Below, piece after piece: positions 1 to 8,197 of a stretch of 64,000 bases of DNA; the stretch's first letter is position 1; the number at the start of each line of letters is the position of its first letter. The notes below the pieces were generated by a model, which was given only the letters and a program-made list of their open reading frames with translations, did no database searches and was not told where the DNA came from. A program made the position numbers and the translations under genes. Origin of the DNA: Marinimicrobium hydrolyticum (GTDB taxonomy: Bacteria > Pseudomonadota > Gammaproteobacteria > Pseudomonadales > Cellvibrionaceae); assembly GCF_030848505.1 (NCBI RefSeq), contig NZ_JAVDDU010000012.1, positions 42,295 through 106,294 of the forward strand, written 5' to 3'.

Positions 1-1638
1 CAACCGGTTGCGGATCACCATGGCGGTCAGATTCAAAATCACAATCAAGAACACAAGCACCATGGCGGTTGCGTATACCAGGGGTCGGCCGGCTTCAACG
101 TTGGGGCTTTGAAAACCCACATCGAAAATGTGAAAACCCAAGTGCATGAAGGCGCGGTCCAAGTGCAAAAATGGGTAATTTCCATCCAGCGGTAAACTGG
201 GAGCCATCTTGACCACACCCACTAACATCAGTGGTGCTACTTCGCCAGCCGCGCGAGCAACCGCAAGAATCAAACCGGTCATCATGGCCGGTGCCGCCAA
301 GGGCACGACCGTTCGCCACAGCGTCTCGGCTTTGGTAGCACCCAGTGCCAGACTGCCGTCGCGGATACTGCGCGGAATTCGTGACAATCCCTCTTCTGTT
401 GAGACAATCACCACCGGCAAGGTCAGCAGAGCCAGCGTCAAAGAGGCCCAGATCAGTGCCGGACTGCCAAACGTCGGCGATGGCAGCGTTTCGCTATAGA
501 ACATCTGATCAATGTTGCCCCCGAGAAAATAGACAAAGAATCCAAGGCCGAACACGCCAAAGACAATAGAAGGGACACCGGCCAAGTTGTTCACCGAAAT
601 TCGAATCAGTTGAGTGAGTGGTCCTTGCTTGGCGTACTCCCGCAGATAGATCGCCGCCAGAACACCAAAGGGCGTTACCACAACTGACATGATCAACACC
701 ATCAGGACCGTGCCGTATATCGCCGGCAATATGCCTCCCTCGGTATTCGCTTCGCGGGGGTAACCGCTTACAAAGTCCCAGAAAGAGCGACCGTAATGGC
801 CTACTTTTTGAAAGAAGCTCATTTCATTAGGGCGCCATGCGTGCACAATATTGTTCAGCGGAATCCTGCGCATTTGTCCGCCCATGGTTTCCATGGTAAT
901 CGCATAGCGCGAGACTTCTCGACGCAGCTCGTTGCGCCTTTGCTCCAGTTCAGCATACTGCGCATCGAGGTCGGCCCGGCTTTCAGCCACTTCCGCCTCT
1001 AAGACTGCGCGCTGCTCGTCGGAAATGGTTTCATTGAGCTGAAGACCGCGCAGCTGTCGGCGCAATTGCTCCATTCGGAAATTTACATCACCAATATTTA
1101 CCCGCTCGATAACGTTAATTTCACGCACAAGCTGTGAAGTTTCCTGCAAAGTGTTCTCGAACGCTCTACGCGCGTCGTCGCCAATGGTAACGACCTCGCC
1201 ATCAATGACAAACTCTCTTAGAAAGCCATAGAAGTCGCCCCACTGAAGCCGTTCCAGTACCAATATGTCTTCAGGAAAACGCTTGTTGCTCATGAAGTCT
1301 TCCAGGTACCAGACAAAATCCTGGCCTGTCACGTCGCGGTTGCCTCGCTTGATCAGATGGCGTACGACTACAGCCTGATCTTCCGGCACATGGAAGCCCG
1401 CTTCGCGCATGGCCGCTGCGGTCATGGTTTCGGAGCGACTTATTTCTCCGATGACACGTTCAGCGCTAGCCTGCCCCTCCAACTGATACTCAAACTCAAG
1501 TACCGGCTTGGGCCAAAAGTGAGAAAGGCCGTTGTAGGCAATCATTAATACCAAGCCCAATACCATGACCATACTGATGGTGACCGCGCCGCCGCTGAGC
1601 CAAATCCAAGGAGAACCTTTCTTAAACCAATCTTTCAT
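1..1638 (-). CDS. pstA: Phosphate ABC transporter permease PstA, long form (3' end beyond window)
   Basis: Inner-membrane permease half of the PstSCAB high-affinity phosphate importer. The reading frame stays open from an ATG at 1638 to base 1, giving 546 visible codons; the C-terminus lies outside the window. A first membrane segment falls at about residues 14-36. It is followed by a large periplasmic insert with a charged coiled-coil stretch at about 166-246, rich in Glu, Arg, Gln and Leu. The conserved permease core starts near residue 298 and contains the EAA-type loop (SLALGATKAETLW, about 425-450) that docks the ATPase PstB. The insert makes it much longer than the roughly 300-residue classical PstA. 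The start follows a GAGGATAGG ribosome-binding site and lies 27 bases after the pstC stop, so the two are cotranscribed. The assignment is secure from the core and the context. Confidence 0.93.
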   Translation of the reverse strand, partial: MKDWFKKGSPWIWLSGGAVTISMVMVLGLVLMIAYNGLSHFWPKPVLEFEYQLEGQASAERVIGEISRSETMTAAAMREAGFHVPEDQAVVVRHLIKRGNRDVTGQDFVWYLEDFMSNKRFPEDILVLERLQWGDFYGFLREFVIDGEVVTIGDDARRAFENTLQETSQLVREINVIERVNIGDVNFRMEQLRRQLRGLQLNETISDEQRAVLEAEVAESRADLDAQYAELEQRRNELRREVSRYAITMETMGGQMRRIPLNNIVHAWRPNEMSFFQKVGHYGRSFWDFVSGYPREANTEGGILPAIYGTVLMVLIMSVVVTPFGVLAAIYLREYAKQGPLTQLIRISVNNLAGVPSIVFGVFGLGFFVYFLGGNIDQMFYSETLPSPTFGSPALIWASLTLALLTLPVVIVSTEEGLSRIPRSIRDGSLALGATKAETLWRTVVPLAAPAMMTGLILAVARAAGEVAPLMLVGVVKMAPSLPLDGNYPFLHLDRAFMHLGFHIFDVGFQSPNVEAGRPLVYATAMVLVFLIVILNLTAMVIRNRL

Positions 1639-1665
1639 AACCTATCCTCAAGTATCTCTTCTGGA

Positions 1666-3981
1666 TTACAGAGAGCCGTAGCGCTTGCGCAACCGCTGAC
1701 GGACCAACTCACCCAATGTGTTGAGAAAGAAGGTCAAGACAAAGAGCACCAACGCCGCCAGGAACAGGATCCGGTAGTGAGTACCGCCAACGGCGGCCTC
1801 CGGCATTTCCACGGCGATGTTGGCTGAGAGCGTACGCATGCCCTCAAAGATATTGAAATTCATGATCGGGCTGTTACCGGTAGCCATAAGCACAATCATG
1901 GTTTCCCCTACCGCGCGGCCAAAGCCGATCATCACCGCGGAAAAGATGCCTGGGCTGGCCGTTAACAACACCACTCGAGTCACGGTTTGCCACGGAGTGG
2001 CGCCGAGGGCCAGCGACCCTTGGGTCAGGTGTTTAGGGACATTGAATACGGCATCTTCGGAAATGGAGTAAATGGTCGGAATCACGGCGAACCCCATGGC
2101 AACCCCTACCACCAGGGCGTTGCGCTGGTCATAGGTGTAACCCACATCCGTTAGCCATTGACGCATATCACCGGCGAAGAACCAGTTCTCCAAATGTGGG
2201 CTCATACCCACCGATACCCATCCCACCAGAATGACGACCGGGATCAGAATGGCCGCCTCCCAACCGTTGCACACTCGATTACTGATTGCTTTCGGGAGCA
2301 GTCTCATCCACACAAAGCCCGCCAGAATCAATGCGACCGGCATTAAAAACAAAATGGAAAACACGGCTGGTAAGTGGCTCTCTACGAAAGGTGCGAACCA
2401 AAGGCCTGCCAAAAACCCGAGAATCACCGTGGGCAAGGCTTCCATGATTTCGATGGACGGCTTCACCGCTTGGCGCAACTTGGGCGACATAAAATAGGCG
2501 CTGTAAACAGCCCCAAGAATGGCTAGAGGCGTTGCGAACAACATGGCATAAAAGGCGGCTTTAAGCGTACCCAAGGTCAGCGGCACCAGTGAAAATTTTG
2601 GCTCAAACTCGTCAGTGGCTGACGAGGATTGCCACACGTATTCCGGCTGAGAACGGCCTTCGTACCAAACTCTATCCCAAAGGGCGCGCACCGAGACTTC
2701 TGGGTGTGGATTACGCACGTTGACCAGGTGCACCTGTTCAGCGTTATCGACAGCAAACAGCGCGTTCGCTCTCGGCCCCAGCTGAACCCGCGACAAGGGC
2801 CTGTCGCCAACATCTAGAGCTGCCAGAGTTCGCGAGGATGTCGAATAGTGAAGCTTTATACTTCCCCGATCATCGAATGTAGCGAAGCCCTTACGGATAT
2901 ACTCCGGCGCAATTCCGACCACTGCGGCCTCGTGACCGTCAAACTCTCTAATGCGGGTAATGCGATTAACGTTCTCTTCATCCCGAACCAACATGAACTG
3001 GCTGACGCTGCCATCGGATCCCCCGACAATGACTGACACAGTTCCAAGCAAGTATTCCAGGGACTCAACTTGAGCGTCGTGCCTACGAATGACTCGCTTT
3101 GAATCCAGCAGACGAGCCTGCGCAGGACGGCTGACATCGTAGTAGTGCAAGCGTCCAAGGTCATCCCCCACCAGCATATTGCGCATGGTGATATCCAACA
3201 GAATTCTGCGCGGCTCGGCGCCTTCGGGAAGCGAGGGCAAATCGTAGACGTTGCGCCGGACACTAACCTCTCCGGTCATAAAGTTCGTAGTCTCTTCGAA
3301 CTGAACCAAGCGTATCCGCCCATCTTCGAGTGACGCCGCTACACTGATCCCGCCAGCACCGCGTTGAACGGAAATGGCTCTAATGGCCGTGCCATCCTCT
3401 ACCACATCGAGAAGTGCTTCATCCCCTTCACCAAGCGGAAACTCTAGAGAAGGATCGTACAAGCGGCCCTCTCGGGAAAAGCGCTCATTGAATTCATGCC
3501 GGACCAACAACGCTTGGCCGTTGTCCATGCCAAAAATGGCCAGACGGGTGCGTGGCTCCGCCAAACCAAACGCGCTCACCGTGGCGCCTACCGGCAAGGG
3601 TAATTCAACCCTGTGGCTTTCGCTGCCATCCAAGACATTGAAGAAAACCGCCTGCCTGTTGCTGGTGTAACGCACACCCACTTTCCCGTGGCGATCCATC
3701 GCAATGTGCAATGTGTCTGCATTGCGACCCCCGGGGGCCTCGTAGCTGGCTTGAACGCTCATGGCGGCTGGGCGCAGCATGGGCAAAACTTCGCTGAACA
3801 AGTAAACAAAAATCAGAGCCAGGGCGATGATCACGCCCACCCCAAACGTGCCGACACAGTACTTGGCAAGATAATCTTTCGCTGCGCGCCAGCGCCGCAG
3901 ACGCTTACGGGCGCCCCCGTCAGGTAGGACCTTTTCCAGACCCGGCCTGGGGGATAAAAGTGGCGGCGTAGATTGGTTCAT
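1666..3981 (-). CDS. pstC: Phosphate ABC transporter permease PstC, long form
   Basis: Second membrane subunit of the phosphate importer, 771 residues against about 320 in the classical family. One membrane segment lies at about residues 40-68. A large extracytoplasmic domain at about 75-440 follows, made of repeated short strands (patterns such as LEDGRIRLVQF and GGSDGSVSQFML) that suggest a beta-propeller-like fold. The permease core runs from about 464 to the end, with the EAA loop GSLALGATPWQTVT near 651-665. Long PstC and PstA proteins occur together in several gammaproteobacteria, and this pair fits that pattern. A Pho box lies 72 bases upstream, so PhoB should activate pstC directly, separately from pstS. 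The propeller-like reading is inference from strand periodicity; the permease assignment is firm. Confidence 0.95.
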   Translation of the reverse strand: MNQSTPPLLSPRPGLEKVLPDGGARKRLRRWRAAKDYLAKYCVGTFGVGVIIALALIFVYLFSEVLPMLRPAAMSVQASYEAPGGRNADTLHIAMDRHGKVGVRYTSNRQAVFFNVLDGSESHRVELPLPVGATVSAFGLAEPRTRLAIFGMDNGQALLVRHEFNERFSREGRLYDPSLEFPLGEGDEALLDVVEDGTAIRAISVQRGAGGISVAASLEDGRIRLVQFEETTNFMTGEVSVRRNVYDLPSLPEGAEPRRILLDITMRNMLVGDDLGRLHYYDVSRPAQARLLDSKRVIRRHDAQVESLEYLLGTVSVIVGGSDGSVSQFMLVRDEENVNRITRIREFDGHEAAVVGIAPEYIRKGFATFDDRGSIKLHYSTSSRTLAALDVGDRPLSRVQLGPRANALFAVDNAEQVHLVNVRNPHPEVSVRALWDRVWYEGRSQPEYVWQSSSATDEFEPKFSLVPLTLGTLKAAFYAMLFATPLAILGAVYSAYFMSPKLRQAVKPSIEIMEALPTVILGFLAGLWFAPFVESHLPAVFSILFLMPVALILAGFVWMRLLPKAISNRVCNGWEAAILIPVVILVGWVSVGMSPHLENWFFAGDMRQWLTDVGYTYDQRNALVVGVAMGFAVIPTIYSISEDAVFNVPKHLTQGSLALGATPWQTVTRVVLLTASPGIFSAVMIGFGRAVGETMIVLMATGNSPIMNFNIFEGMRTLSANIAVEMPEAAVGGTHYRILFLAALVLFVLTFFLNTLGELVRQRLRKRYGSL

Positions 3982-4053
3982 AGCTGTCCTCGGCTAGCCT
4001 TCCCGGAAAGAACCGGTATCGGGTTATCACGAGCGACATCTTAGGGAAGGTTT

Positions 4054-4071
4054 GTGACAGTTATATGACAG
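4054..4071 (-). promoter_or_regulatory. Pho box upstream of pstC
   Basis: Read on the minus strand the site is CTGTCATATAACTGTCAC. It matches the PhoB-binding consensus (two CTGTCAT-type 7-mers separated by an AT-rich 4-mer) at 16 of 18 positions. It lies 72 bases upstream of the pstC start and downstream of the pstS terminator, which indicates that pstC-pstA has its own phosphate-starvation promoter. Confidence 0.85.
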
Positions 4072-4104
4072 GCGGCATAAAACGCCGCCTGTTTTTGGGG
4101 ATGC

Positions 4105-4132
4105 AAAAAAAAGGCTCCATTCCCTGGAGCCT
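4105..4132 (-). terminator. Rho-independent terminator after pstS
   Basis: On the minus strand a GGCTCC / GGAGCC stem with a 7-base loop is followed directly by eight T residues. It lies 110 bases beyond the pstS stop and before the pstC Pho box, so pstS and pstCA are probably separate transcripts. Confidence 0.9.
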
Positions 4133-4151
4133 AATAACAACACTTGCGTAA

Positions 4152-4212
4152 TGAGACACTCTGTCGATACGTCCCTGTATGCTCATCGCCAACTCCCTGC
4201 CTCCGCGGGCCC
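4152..4212. repeat. Dispersed intergenic repeat, copy A
   Basis: This 61-base stretch in the pstS 3' untranslated region matches positions 5420-5480 in the same orientation at 47 of 61 bases. The best-conserved blocks are TGAGACAC, ATACGTCCCTGTA and CCTGCCTCCG. It shows no coding potential. It appears to be one copy of a genome-wide intergenic repeat; copy number elsewhere cannot be judged from this window. Confidence 0.7.
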
Positions 4213-4241
4213 CTAAGCACAAGACGTTCTTTCCGAGGTGG

Positions 4242-5216
4242 TTATTTGATCCCCAGGCGCTCCATTTCCCGCTTGGCCACCGAGGCTGGCAGAGGGATAA
4301 AGCCATCACGCACGTTCACTTCCTGACCTTGACGGGAAAGCACCATTTTCAAGAATTCCCGAGTGTGCGGCTCAAGACCGTCCACTGGGTGCTTGTTCAC
4401 ATAAACGTACAGGAAGCGGGCCAGGGGATAGTCTCCAGAGGCCGCGTTCTCAGAGTTGGGCTCGAACAGTTTGCCTTTTTCGCGGCCCAGTTTTATGGCC
4501 CGAACGCCAGCGGTGTTATAGCCGATGCCGGAGTAACCTATGCCATTGATCGACTCAGTAATGCCCTGCACCACTGAAGCAGAACCCGGCTGCTCGTTCA
4601 TATTGTTTTTGAAGTCACCGTCACACAGGGCGTGTTGCCGGAAGTAACCGTAAGTACCGGATACGGCATTGCGGCTGTAAAGAGTGATATCGCGATTGGC
4701 CCAGGCACCGGTCAAACCTACTTGGCCCCAGCGGGTGATATCGGACGCGCCACCACAGCGGCGGGTGCTGGAGAAAATGGCATCGACCTCTTCCAACGTC
4801 AAACCTTCGATGGGGTTATCGCGGTTGACGAACACGGCGATGGTATCGATACCGACACGCACCAGTGTGGGTGGGTAGCCGTGGGCTTGTTCAAACTGGG
4901 CCACTTCGCTATCACGCATGATGCGACTCATGGGGCCAAAGTTGGCCGTACCCTCTGCCAGTGCTGGAGGAGCAGTGGACGTACCGGCACCTTGAATCTG
5001 TATGTTGACGTTAGGGTAGAAGCCGTTGAAGTCTTCTGCCCACAGGGTCATCAGGTTGTTCAAAGTATCTGAGCCAATACTGGTCAGGTTGCCCGAAATG
5101 CCCGATACGGCCTTGTACTCCGGAAGGTTGGGATCAACTTGCTGCGCCAGGACAACCGTGCTGCAAATCATGGAGCCGGCCAGGGCCAGACCTTTAAGAA
5201 GTTTCTGTGCGTTCAT
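4242..5216 (-). CDS. pstS: Periplasmic phosphate-binding protein PstS
   Basis: Substrate-binding subunit that delivers inorganic phosphate to the PstCAB permease. A signal peptide covers residues 1-24 with cleavage after VLA. The phosphate-binding motifs of the family are visible: the N-terminal loop GSDTLNNL, the central NRDNPIEGLTLEEV block, and SRNAVSGTYGYF, which carries the anion-binding Ser, Arg and Gly-Thr residues. At 324 residues the length is normal. The gene has its own upstream Pho box and its own downstream terminator, consistent with the high binding-protein dose these systems need. Adjacent long-form pstC and pstA confirm the role. Confidence 0.95.
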   Translation of the reverse strand: MNAQKLLKGLALAGSMICSTVVLAQQVDPNLPEYKAVSGISGNLTSIGSDTLNNLMTLWAEDFNGFYPNVNIQIQGAGTSTAPPALAEGTANFGPMSRIMRDSEVAQFEQAHGYPPTLVRVGIDTIAVFVNRDNPIEGLTLEEVDAIFSSTRRCGGASDITRWGQVGLTGAWANRDITLYSRNAVSGTYGYFRQHALCDGDFKNNMNEQPGSASVVQGITESINGIGYSGIGYNTAGVRAIKLGREKGKLFEPNSENAASGDYPLARFLYVYVNKHPVDGLEPHTREFLKMVLSRQGQEVNVRDGFIPLPASVAKREMERLGIK

Positions 5217-5308
5217 TAGAGCGCTCCGTTAGCTTTGACTAAGATCATTGTACCGCGATGATAAAGATGAGCCCTTCTCATCCTTGGCGAGTACTTTAAT
5301 GATGGAAT

Positions 5309-5326
5309 GTGACAGTTGTATGAAGG
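5309..5326 (-). promoter_or_regulatory. Pho box upstream of pstS
   Basis: Minus-strand sequence CCTTCATACAACTGTCAC matches the PhoB consensus at 14 of 18 positions. The downstream half (CTGTCAC) is perfect and the upstream half is degenerate. It sits 92 bases before the pstS start, the expected place for PhoB activation of a promoter with a weak -35 region. Confidence 0.7.
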
Positions 5327-5399
5327 GTTGGTAGTGTTTGTACTTTCTCGCCATTGTGGATTTATTTCGATCTGAGTCAGGCACGCTTTATGGCCTTCT

Positions 5400-5502
5400 G
5401 GAAAGGATACCCTGCGACTTGAGACACGCTTTAAATACGTCCCTGTACGCTCCGCGTCGGCTTCCTGCCTCCGAGGGTCTCAAGCCGCAGGGTATCCTTT
5501 CC
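5400..5502. repeat. Long inverted repeat enclosing dispersed repeat copy B
   Basis: Two 26-base arms, 5400-5425 and 5477-5502, are inverted copies with a single mismatch. The 51-base interior, with the edges of the arms, carries the second copy (5420-5480) of the repeat seen at 4152-4212. The arm begins GGAAAGGATAC, a word also found at 63929-63939 and, in diverged form, at 43070. The element lies in the 468-base gap between the porin 3' end and the pstS promoter. That gap otherwise holds only the pstS Pho box and the porin terminator. It could form a large hairpin in RNA or a cruciform in DNA. It has no coding potential. Confidence 0.8.
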
Positions 5503-5634
5503 TTCCGTGCGTAAAGTATTTGTCTCCGTTTCAGGCGAGACTACCTTCCAGTTTGCCACCACGCGGGCTGCTGCCGAATGCCAAAAACCGCAGATTTTTT
5601 CACTTCGGAAACTGCTTTTTTTCGTACTACCCAC

Positions 5635-5664
5635 AAAAAAGCCCCCAAAGTGACCTTTGGGGGC
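5635..5664 (-). terminator. Rho-independent terminator after the porin gene
   Basis: On the minus strand a GCCCCCAAAG / CTTTGGGGGC stem with a 4-base loop is followed by six T residues. It begins 20 bases after the porin stop codon. Confidence 0.92.
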
Positions 5665-5684
5665 TTTCCGAACAATATTCCGAC

Positions 5685-6692
5685 TTAGAAGTCGTAACGG
5701 AAACCGAGAGAGAGACCGCTGGCGGTTTCTCCAGCAACGCCCGGAACGCTGGTAGTACGCGCTTGGGTATAGGGGTTCAGAGCTACGCTGTCATCGTTGT
5801 TAACGGCGGCATAGTTGGCGTAGACACGTACTGCGCTATCCAGTCGGTGCTCGATACCCACAGCGACCATCGCCGAGTCCCCATCATCGATATCCGCGCT
5901 GCGGTGCATATAGTGGCCGCGCAGACGGGTTTTAGAGCCCAATTTAAACTCACCACCCAAGCCGAAAACATCACTGGTCAATGCGTCGCTAAGCTCATGA
6001 TCCACCGATTGGAAGAAGCCCACCAGTTTGATATTGGACGTAACATCATACCCCAGCGCCAGACGCACGCCGTCCCGCTCGCCACGGCTGTGGTCTTCAC
6101 CATAGGTTTCGTAGGCGGCGGCAAAGTCGATCGGACCTGTGGCAAAGGTGACCGAAAGGCTTAGAGCATCATCACTGGCGCCATCGGCTGCGGTTTGCCC
6201 CTGATTTACTGAGTAAGCAACGTTAAGCTGGACACTGCCCATTTTAGGGGTTTGGTAATGAATGGTATTGGGGTTTCGCTCGTCAAAGCGGGCGTCTCCA
6301 ACGCGAGTCAGGTTACGCATGTCACCCACCTGATCGCCGAAAAGATTAGCCGGCCCGCGGGCACGCTTAAAGGGCGAGTCAAATTGGCCGGCGCGCACCA
6401 GACCAAAGGGGCCACTTAGGCCTACGAAAGTATCCCGAGCACTGGTGAATGCGCCACCTGAGTCATAATCAACCTGTTGCTCAATCTGTATCAATGCAGT
6501 CAGACCATCAAACTCTTTCTTAGCCTTAAAACCCAGGCGGGATGAGTTACTGGACAAGTTAAGTTCGGAGTAGTCAGCGCCATCATCCAACAGGTCTAGT
6601 GACACATCAGCGCGGCCGTATACGCTAACATCGGCCATGGCAGTCAAAGGCAGCGCAGCGGCAAGCGCCATCGGCAGCAGTGCTTTCTTCAT
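5685..6692 (-). CDS. Outer-membrane porin, Gram-negative trimeric porin family
   Basis: General diffusion porin of the outer membrane. Residues 1-20 are a signal peptide ending TAMA, and the mature start DVSVYGRADVSLDL is typical of the 16-stranded porin family. The 335-residue chain shows alternating amphipathic strands, a GLVRAGQFDSPFKRARGP segment typical of the strand and loop after the constriction loop, and a C-terminal Phe needed for recognition by the BAM complex. It lies next to the pst locus, so a phosphate-related role is conceivable. No convincing Pho box was seen in its own promoter region, and the substrate is unknown. The start is the only in-frame ATG with a signal peptide. 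Confidence 0.9.
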   Translation of the reverse strand: MKKALLPMALAAALPLTAMADVSVYGRADVSLDLLDDGADYSELNLSSNSSRLGFKAKKEFDGLTALIQIEQQVDYDSGGAFTSARDTFVGLSGPFGLVRAGQFDSPFKRARGPANLFGDQVGDMRNLTRVGDARFDERNPNTIHYQTPKMGSVQLNVAYSVNQGQTAADGASDDALSLSVTFATGPIDFAAAYETYGEDHSRGERDGVRLALGYDVTSNIKLVGFFQSVDHELSDALTSDVFGLGGEFKLGSKTRLRGHYMHRSADIDDGDSAMVAVGIEHRLDSAVRVYANYAAVNNDDSVALNPYTQARTTSVPGVAGETASGLSLGFRYDF

Positions 6693-6848
6693 GAAATTTC
6701 CCCTAAAATAAAGATCGTTGATTTGTGGTACTCAAACCCAGCCAAAGAGGCTGTGTTATGGCGCGTATCATGCGGTTTGAATATTGCAAACTGATGACAA
6801 GAAACCACAAAACCGGTTTTGTGCACTTTCCCGTAGATCAATAGCCAT

Positions 6849-6872
6849 AAAAAAGGCAGCCTATTGGCTGCC
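6849..6872 (-). terminator. Rho-independent terminator after the Yip1-family gene
   Basis: Minus-strand stem GGCAGCC / GGCTGCC with a 4-base loop followed by six T residues. It lies 22 bases past the stop codon at 6894. Confidence 0.9.
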
Positions 6873-6893
6873 TTCGGGACTACGGCTTGGCTA

Positions 6894-7511
6894 TCAGCGT
6901 ATGAATACCGGTCCCATACCCGCGCTCCAAACGATCACGGTGGCCACCATGACTACGACCGCCAGGACGAGTCCCACAGTGATGACGGAACTGGCGTAGA
7001 TAAAGCCTTGCTCTTTGGGGATGTTCATCAAAATCGGGATACCTTCATAGATAAGGTAAACCGAATAGCAGCCAGCAATCAAAAACACCGTTGCCACCAG
7101 CCACAGCTGGGGGTACAGGAGCACCACGCCAGCCAGCATCATCGGCACGGCCGAATAGACTGCCAGGGCTGTACCTTCATAGTGTCTTTCACTGGCGTCA
7201 CCGGTAACGCCGAAATTGTGCGACATCCAGTTGATGTATTCACCCAAGGCGTAGACCGCCACCAGCTGCGCTAAATAGGTAGCGGCAACCAAGATCAACG
7301 CACTCTCGGCCGTCAGGCGAATCACGGATCCACCGGCAATACTCCAGCCCACCTGTGTCACGCCAATATATCCACAGATCACCGGGATCAGTGCCAGGAG
7401 GGGGACATGTAGGGCATACACCCTGAGAAAGGATTGCTTTTCACCGCGAATGCGTTCCCATTCGCGATCAGGGTTTAAAAAGATACCTATGGTGTGCTGA
7501 AACATGGCCAT
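6894..7511 (-). CDS. Yip1-domain integral membrane protein
   Basis: An inner-membrane protein of about 205 residues with an N-terminal cytoplasmic segment (IFLNPDREWERIRGE) and five or six hydrophobic segments. This is the arrangement of the bacterial Yip1/DUF1282 family. The cellular role of these proteins is not established. I place the start at the ATG at 7511, because a GGGAGC ribosome-binding site precedes it. The reading frame extends 17 codons further upstream, but that part has no ribosome-binding site and looks untranslated. It is a single-gene unit closed by its own terminator. Confidence 0.8.
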   Translation of the reverse strand: MAMFQHTIGIFLNPDREWERIRGEKQSFLRVYALHVPLLALIPVICGYIGVTQVGWSIAGGSVIRLTAESALILVAATYLAQLVAVYALGEYINWMSHNFGVTGDASERHYEGTALAVYSAVPMMLAGVVLLYPQLWLVATVFLIAGCYSVYLIYEGIPILMNIPKEQGFIYASSVITVGLVLAVVVMVATVIVWSAGMGPVFIR

Positions 7512-7711
7512 GGATGGAAGCTCCCGACTGCTTTTATTATGGTAGATAATGCCATTATGCATCCAATATACGCGGGGAGCCAGATGGCTGGCAGAAAAAA
7601 TAGGGTGCTTAGCGCGCTATTTAAAGACGCCCCACTTCGCCCTCCTGTCCTAAACATCGCTGAACAAGAGGGTTAGACACCAAAGAGTGCCCCAGGCATT
7701 GAAATCGGTCG

Positions 7712-8101
7712 CTATTTAACCACGCGCAAACTAGGACGCTTGCCACTGTCAGAGGGTTCTGGGTCGGGCTTGGGTGGTTCCGGGTTGTGCTCGGGCTCAA
7801 ATACCATGCCCTGGCCATTTTCCCGGGCGTATATGCCCAGTACAGAACCACAGGGGATAAAAAGTTGGGTGGGAATGCCGCTGAAGCGGGCACTGAAACT
7901 GACGTAGTCTTGGATCGTCAGGTCTTTCACGGCCGAAGGCTTCAAGTTAAGGACTATCTGGCCATCTTTATTCACATGCTCCAGGGGAACTTCCACTCCC
8001 GGCCCCCGGGCGTCCACAAGAATATAGGGTGTACATTCATTGTCGACAATCCACTCGTAGAGTGCGCGAAGCATGTAGGGTCTGCTGGAGGTCATGGGCA
8101 T
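7712..8101 (-). CDS. sspB: ClpXP adaptor / stringent starvation protein B
   Basis: Adaptor that binds ssrA-tagged peptides from stalled ribosomes and hands them to the ClpXP protease. The N-terminal SSRPYMLRALYEWIVDN and the core block GQIVLNLKPSAV, followed by FSARFSGIP and GIYARENGQGMVFEPE, are diagnostic. The C-terminal Pro-rich linker ends in SLRVVK, the kind of short basic-hydrophobic tail that docks on the ClpX zinc-binding domain. An upstream in-frame ATG at 8194 would add 31 Pro/Gly-rich residues not found in the family. I chose the ATG at 8101, preceded by GGAG at a spacing of 11; the ATG at 8095 is also possible. It is cotranscribed with sspA. Confidence 0.92.
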   Translation of the reverse strand: MPMTSSRPYMLRALYEWIVDNECTPYILVDARGPGVEVPLEHVNKDGQIVLNLKPSAVKDLTIQDYVSFSARFSGIPTQLFIPCGSVLGIYARENGQGMVFEPEHNPEPPKPDPEPSDSGKRPSLRVVK

Positions 8102-8197
8102 AAACGCGTGGTCTCCGAATAGACGCGGTGAGCGAGCCAAAGGCTCCGCTCCACCCAGGCCCGGTAACAAGCCGGGCTCGGGTGACGCCGGCATTAA

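Noticed and set aside
4070..4096. Hairpin AGGCGGC / GCCGCCT followed by five T residues on the plus strand
   Set aside because: It looks like a terminator, but no plus-strand gene precedes it, and its left edge overlaps the pstC Pho box. It may be incidental or may roadblock antisense transcription. Not listed as a feature.
5520..6164. Plus-strand frame of 214 codons over the porin gene
   Set aside because: It lies mostly antisense to a clear porin with signal peptide and C-terminal Phe. The open frame is a by-product of the porin codon pattern.
5685..6692. Porin as a Pho-regulated phosphate porin (OprP-like)
   Set aside because: The sequence fits the general trimeric porin family, and its upstream region has no two-half Pho box. 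Adjacency to pst is the only argument.
8102..8194. 31-residue N-terminal extension of SspB
   Set aside because: Pro/Gly-rich, absent from the family, and a ribosome-binding site is better placed for the ATG at 8101.
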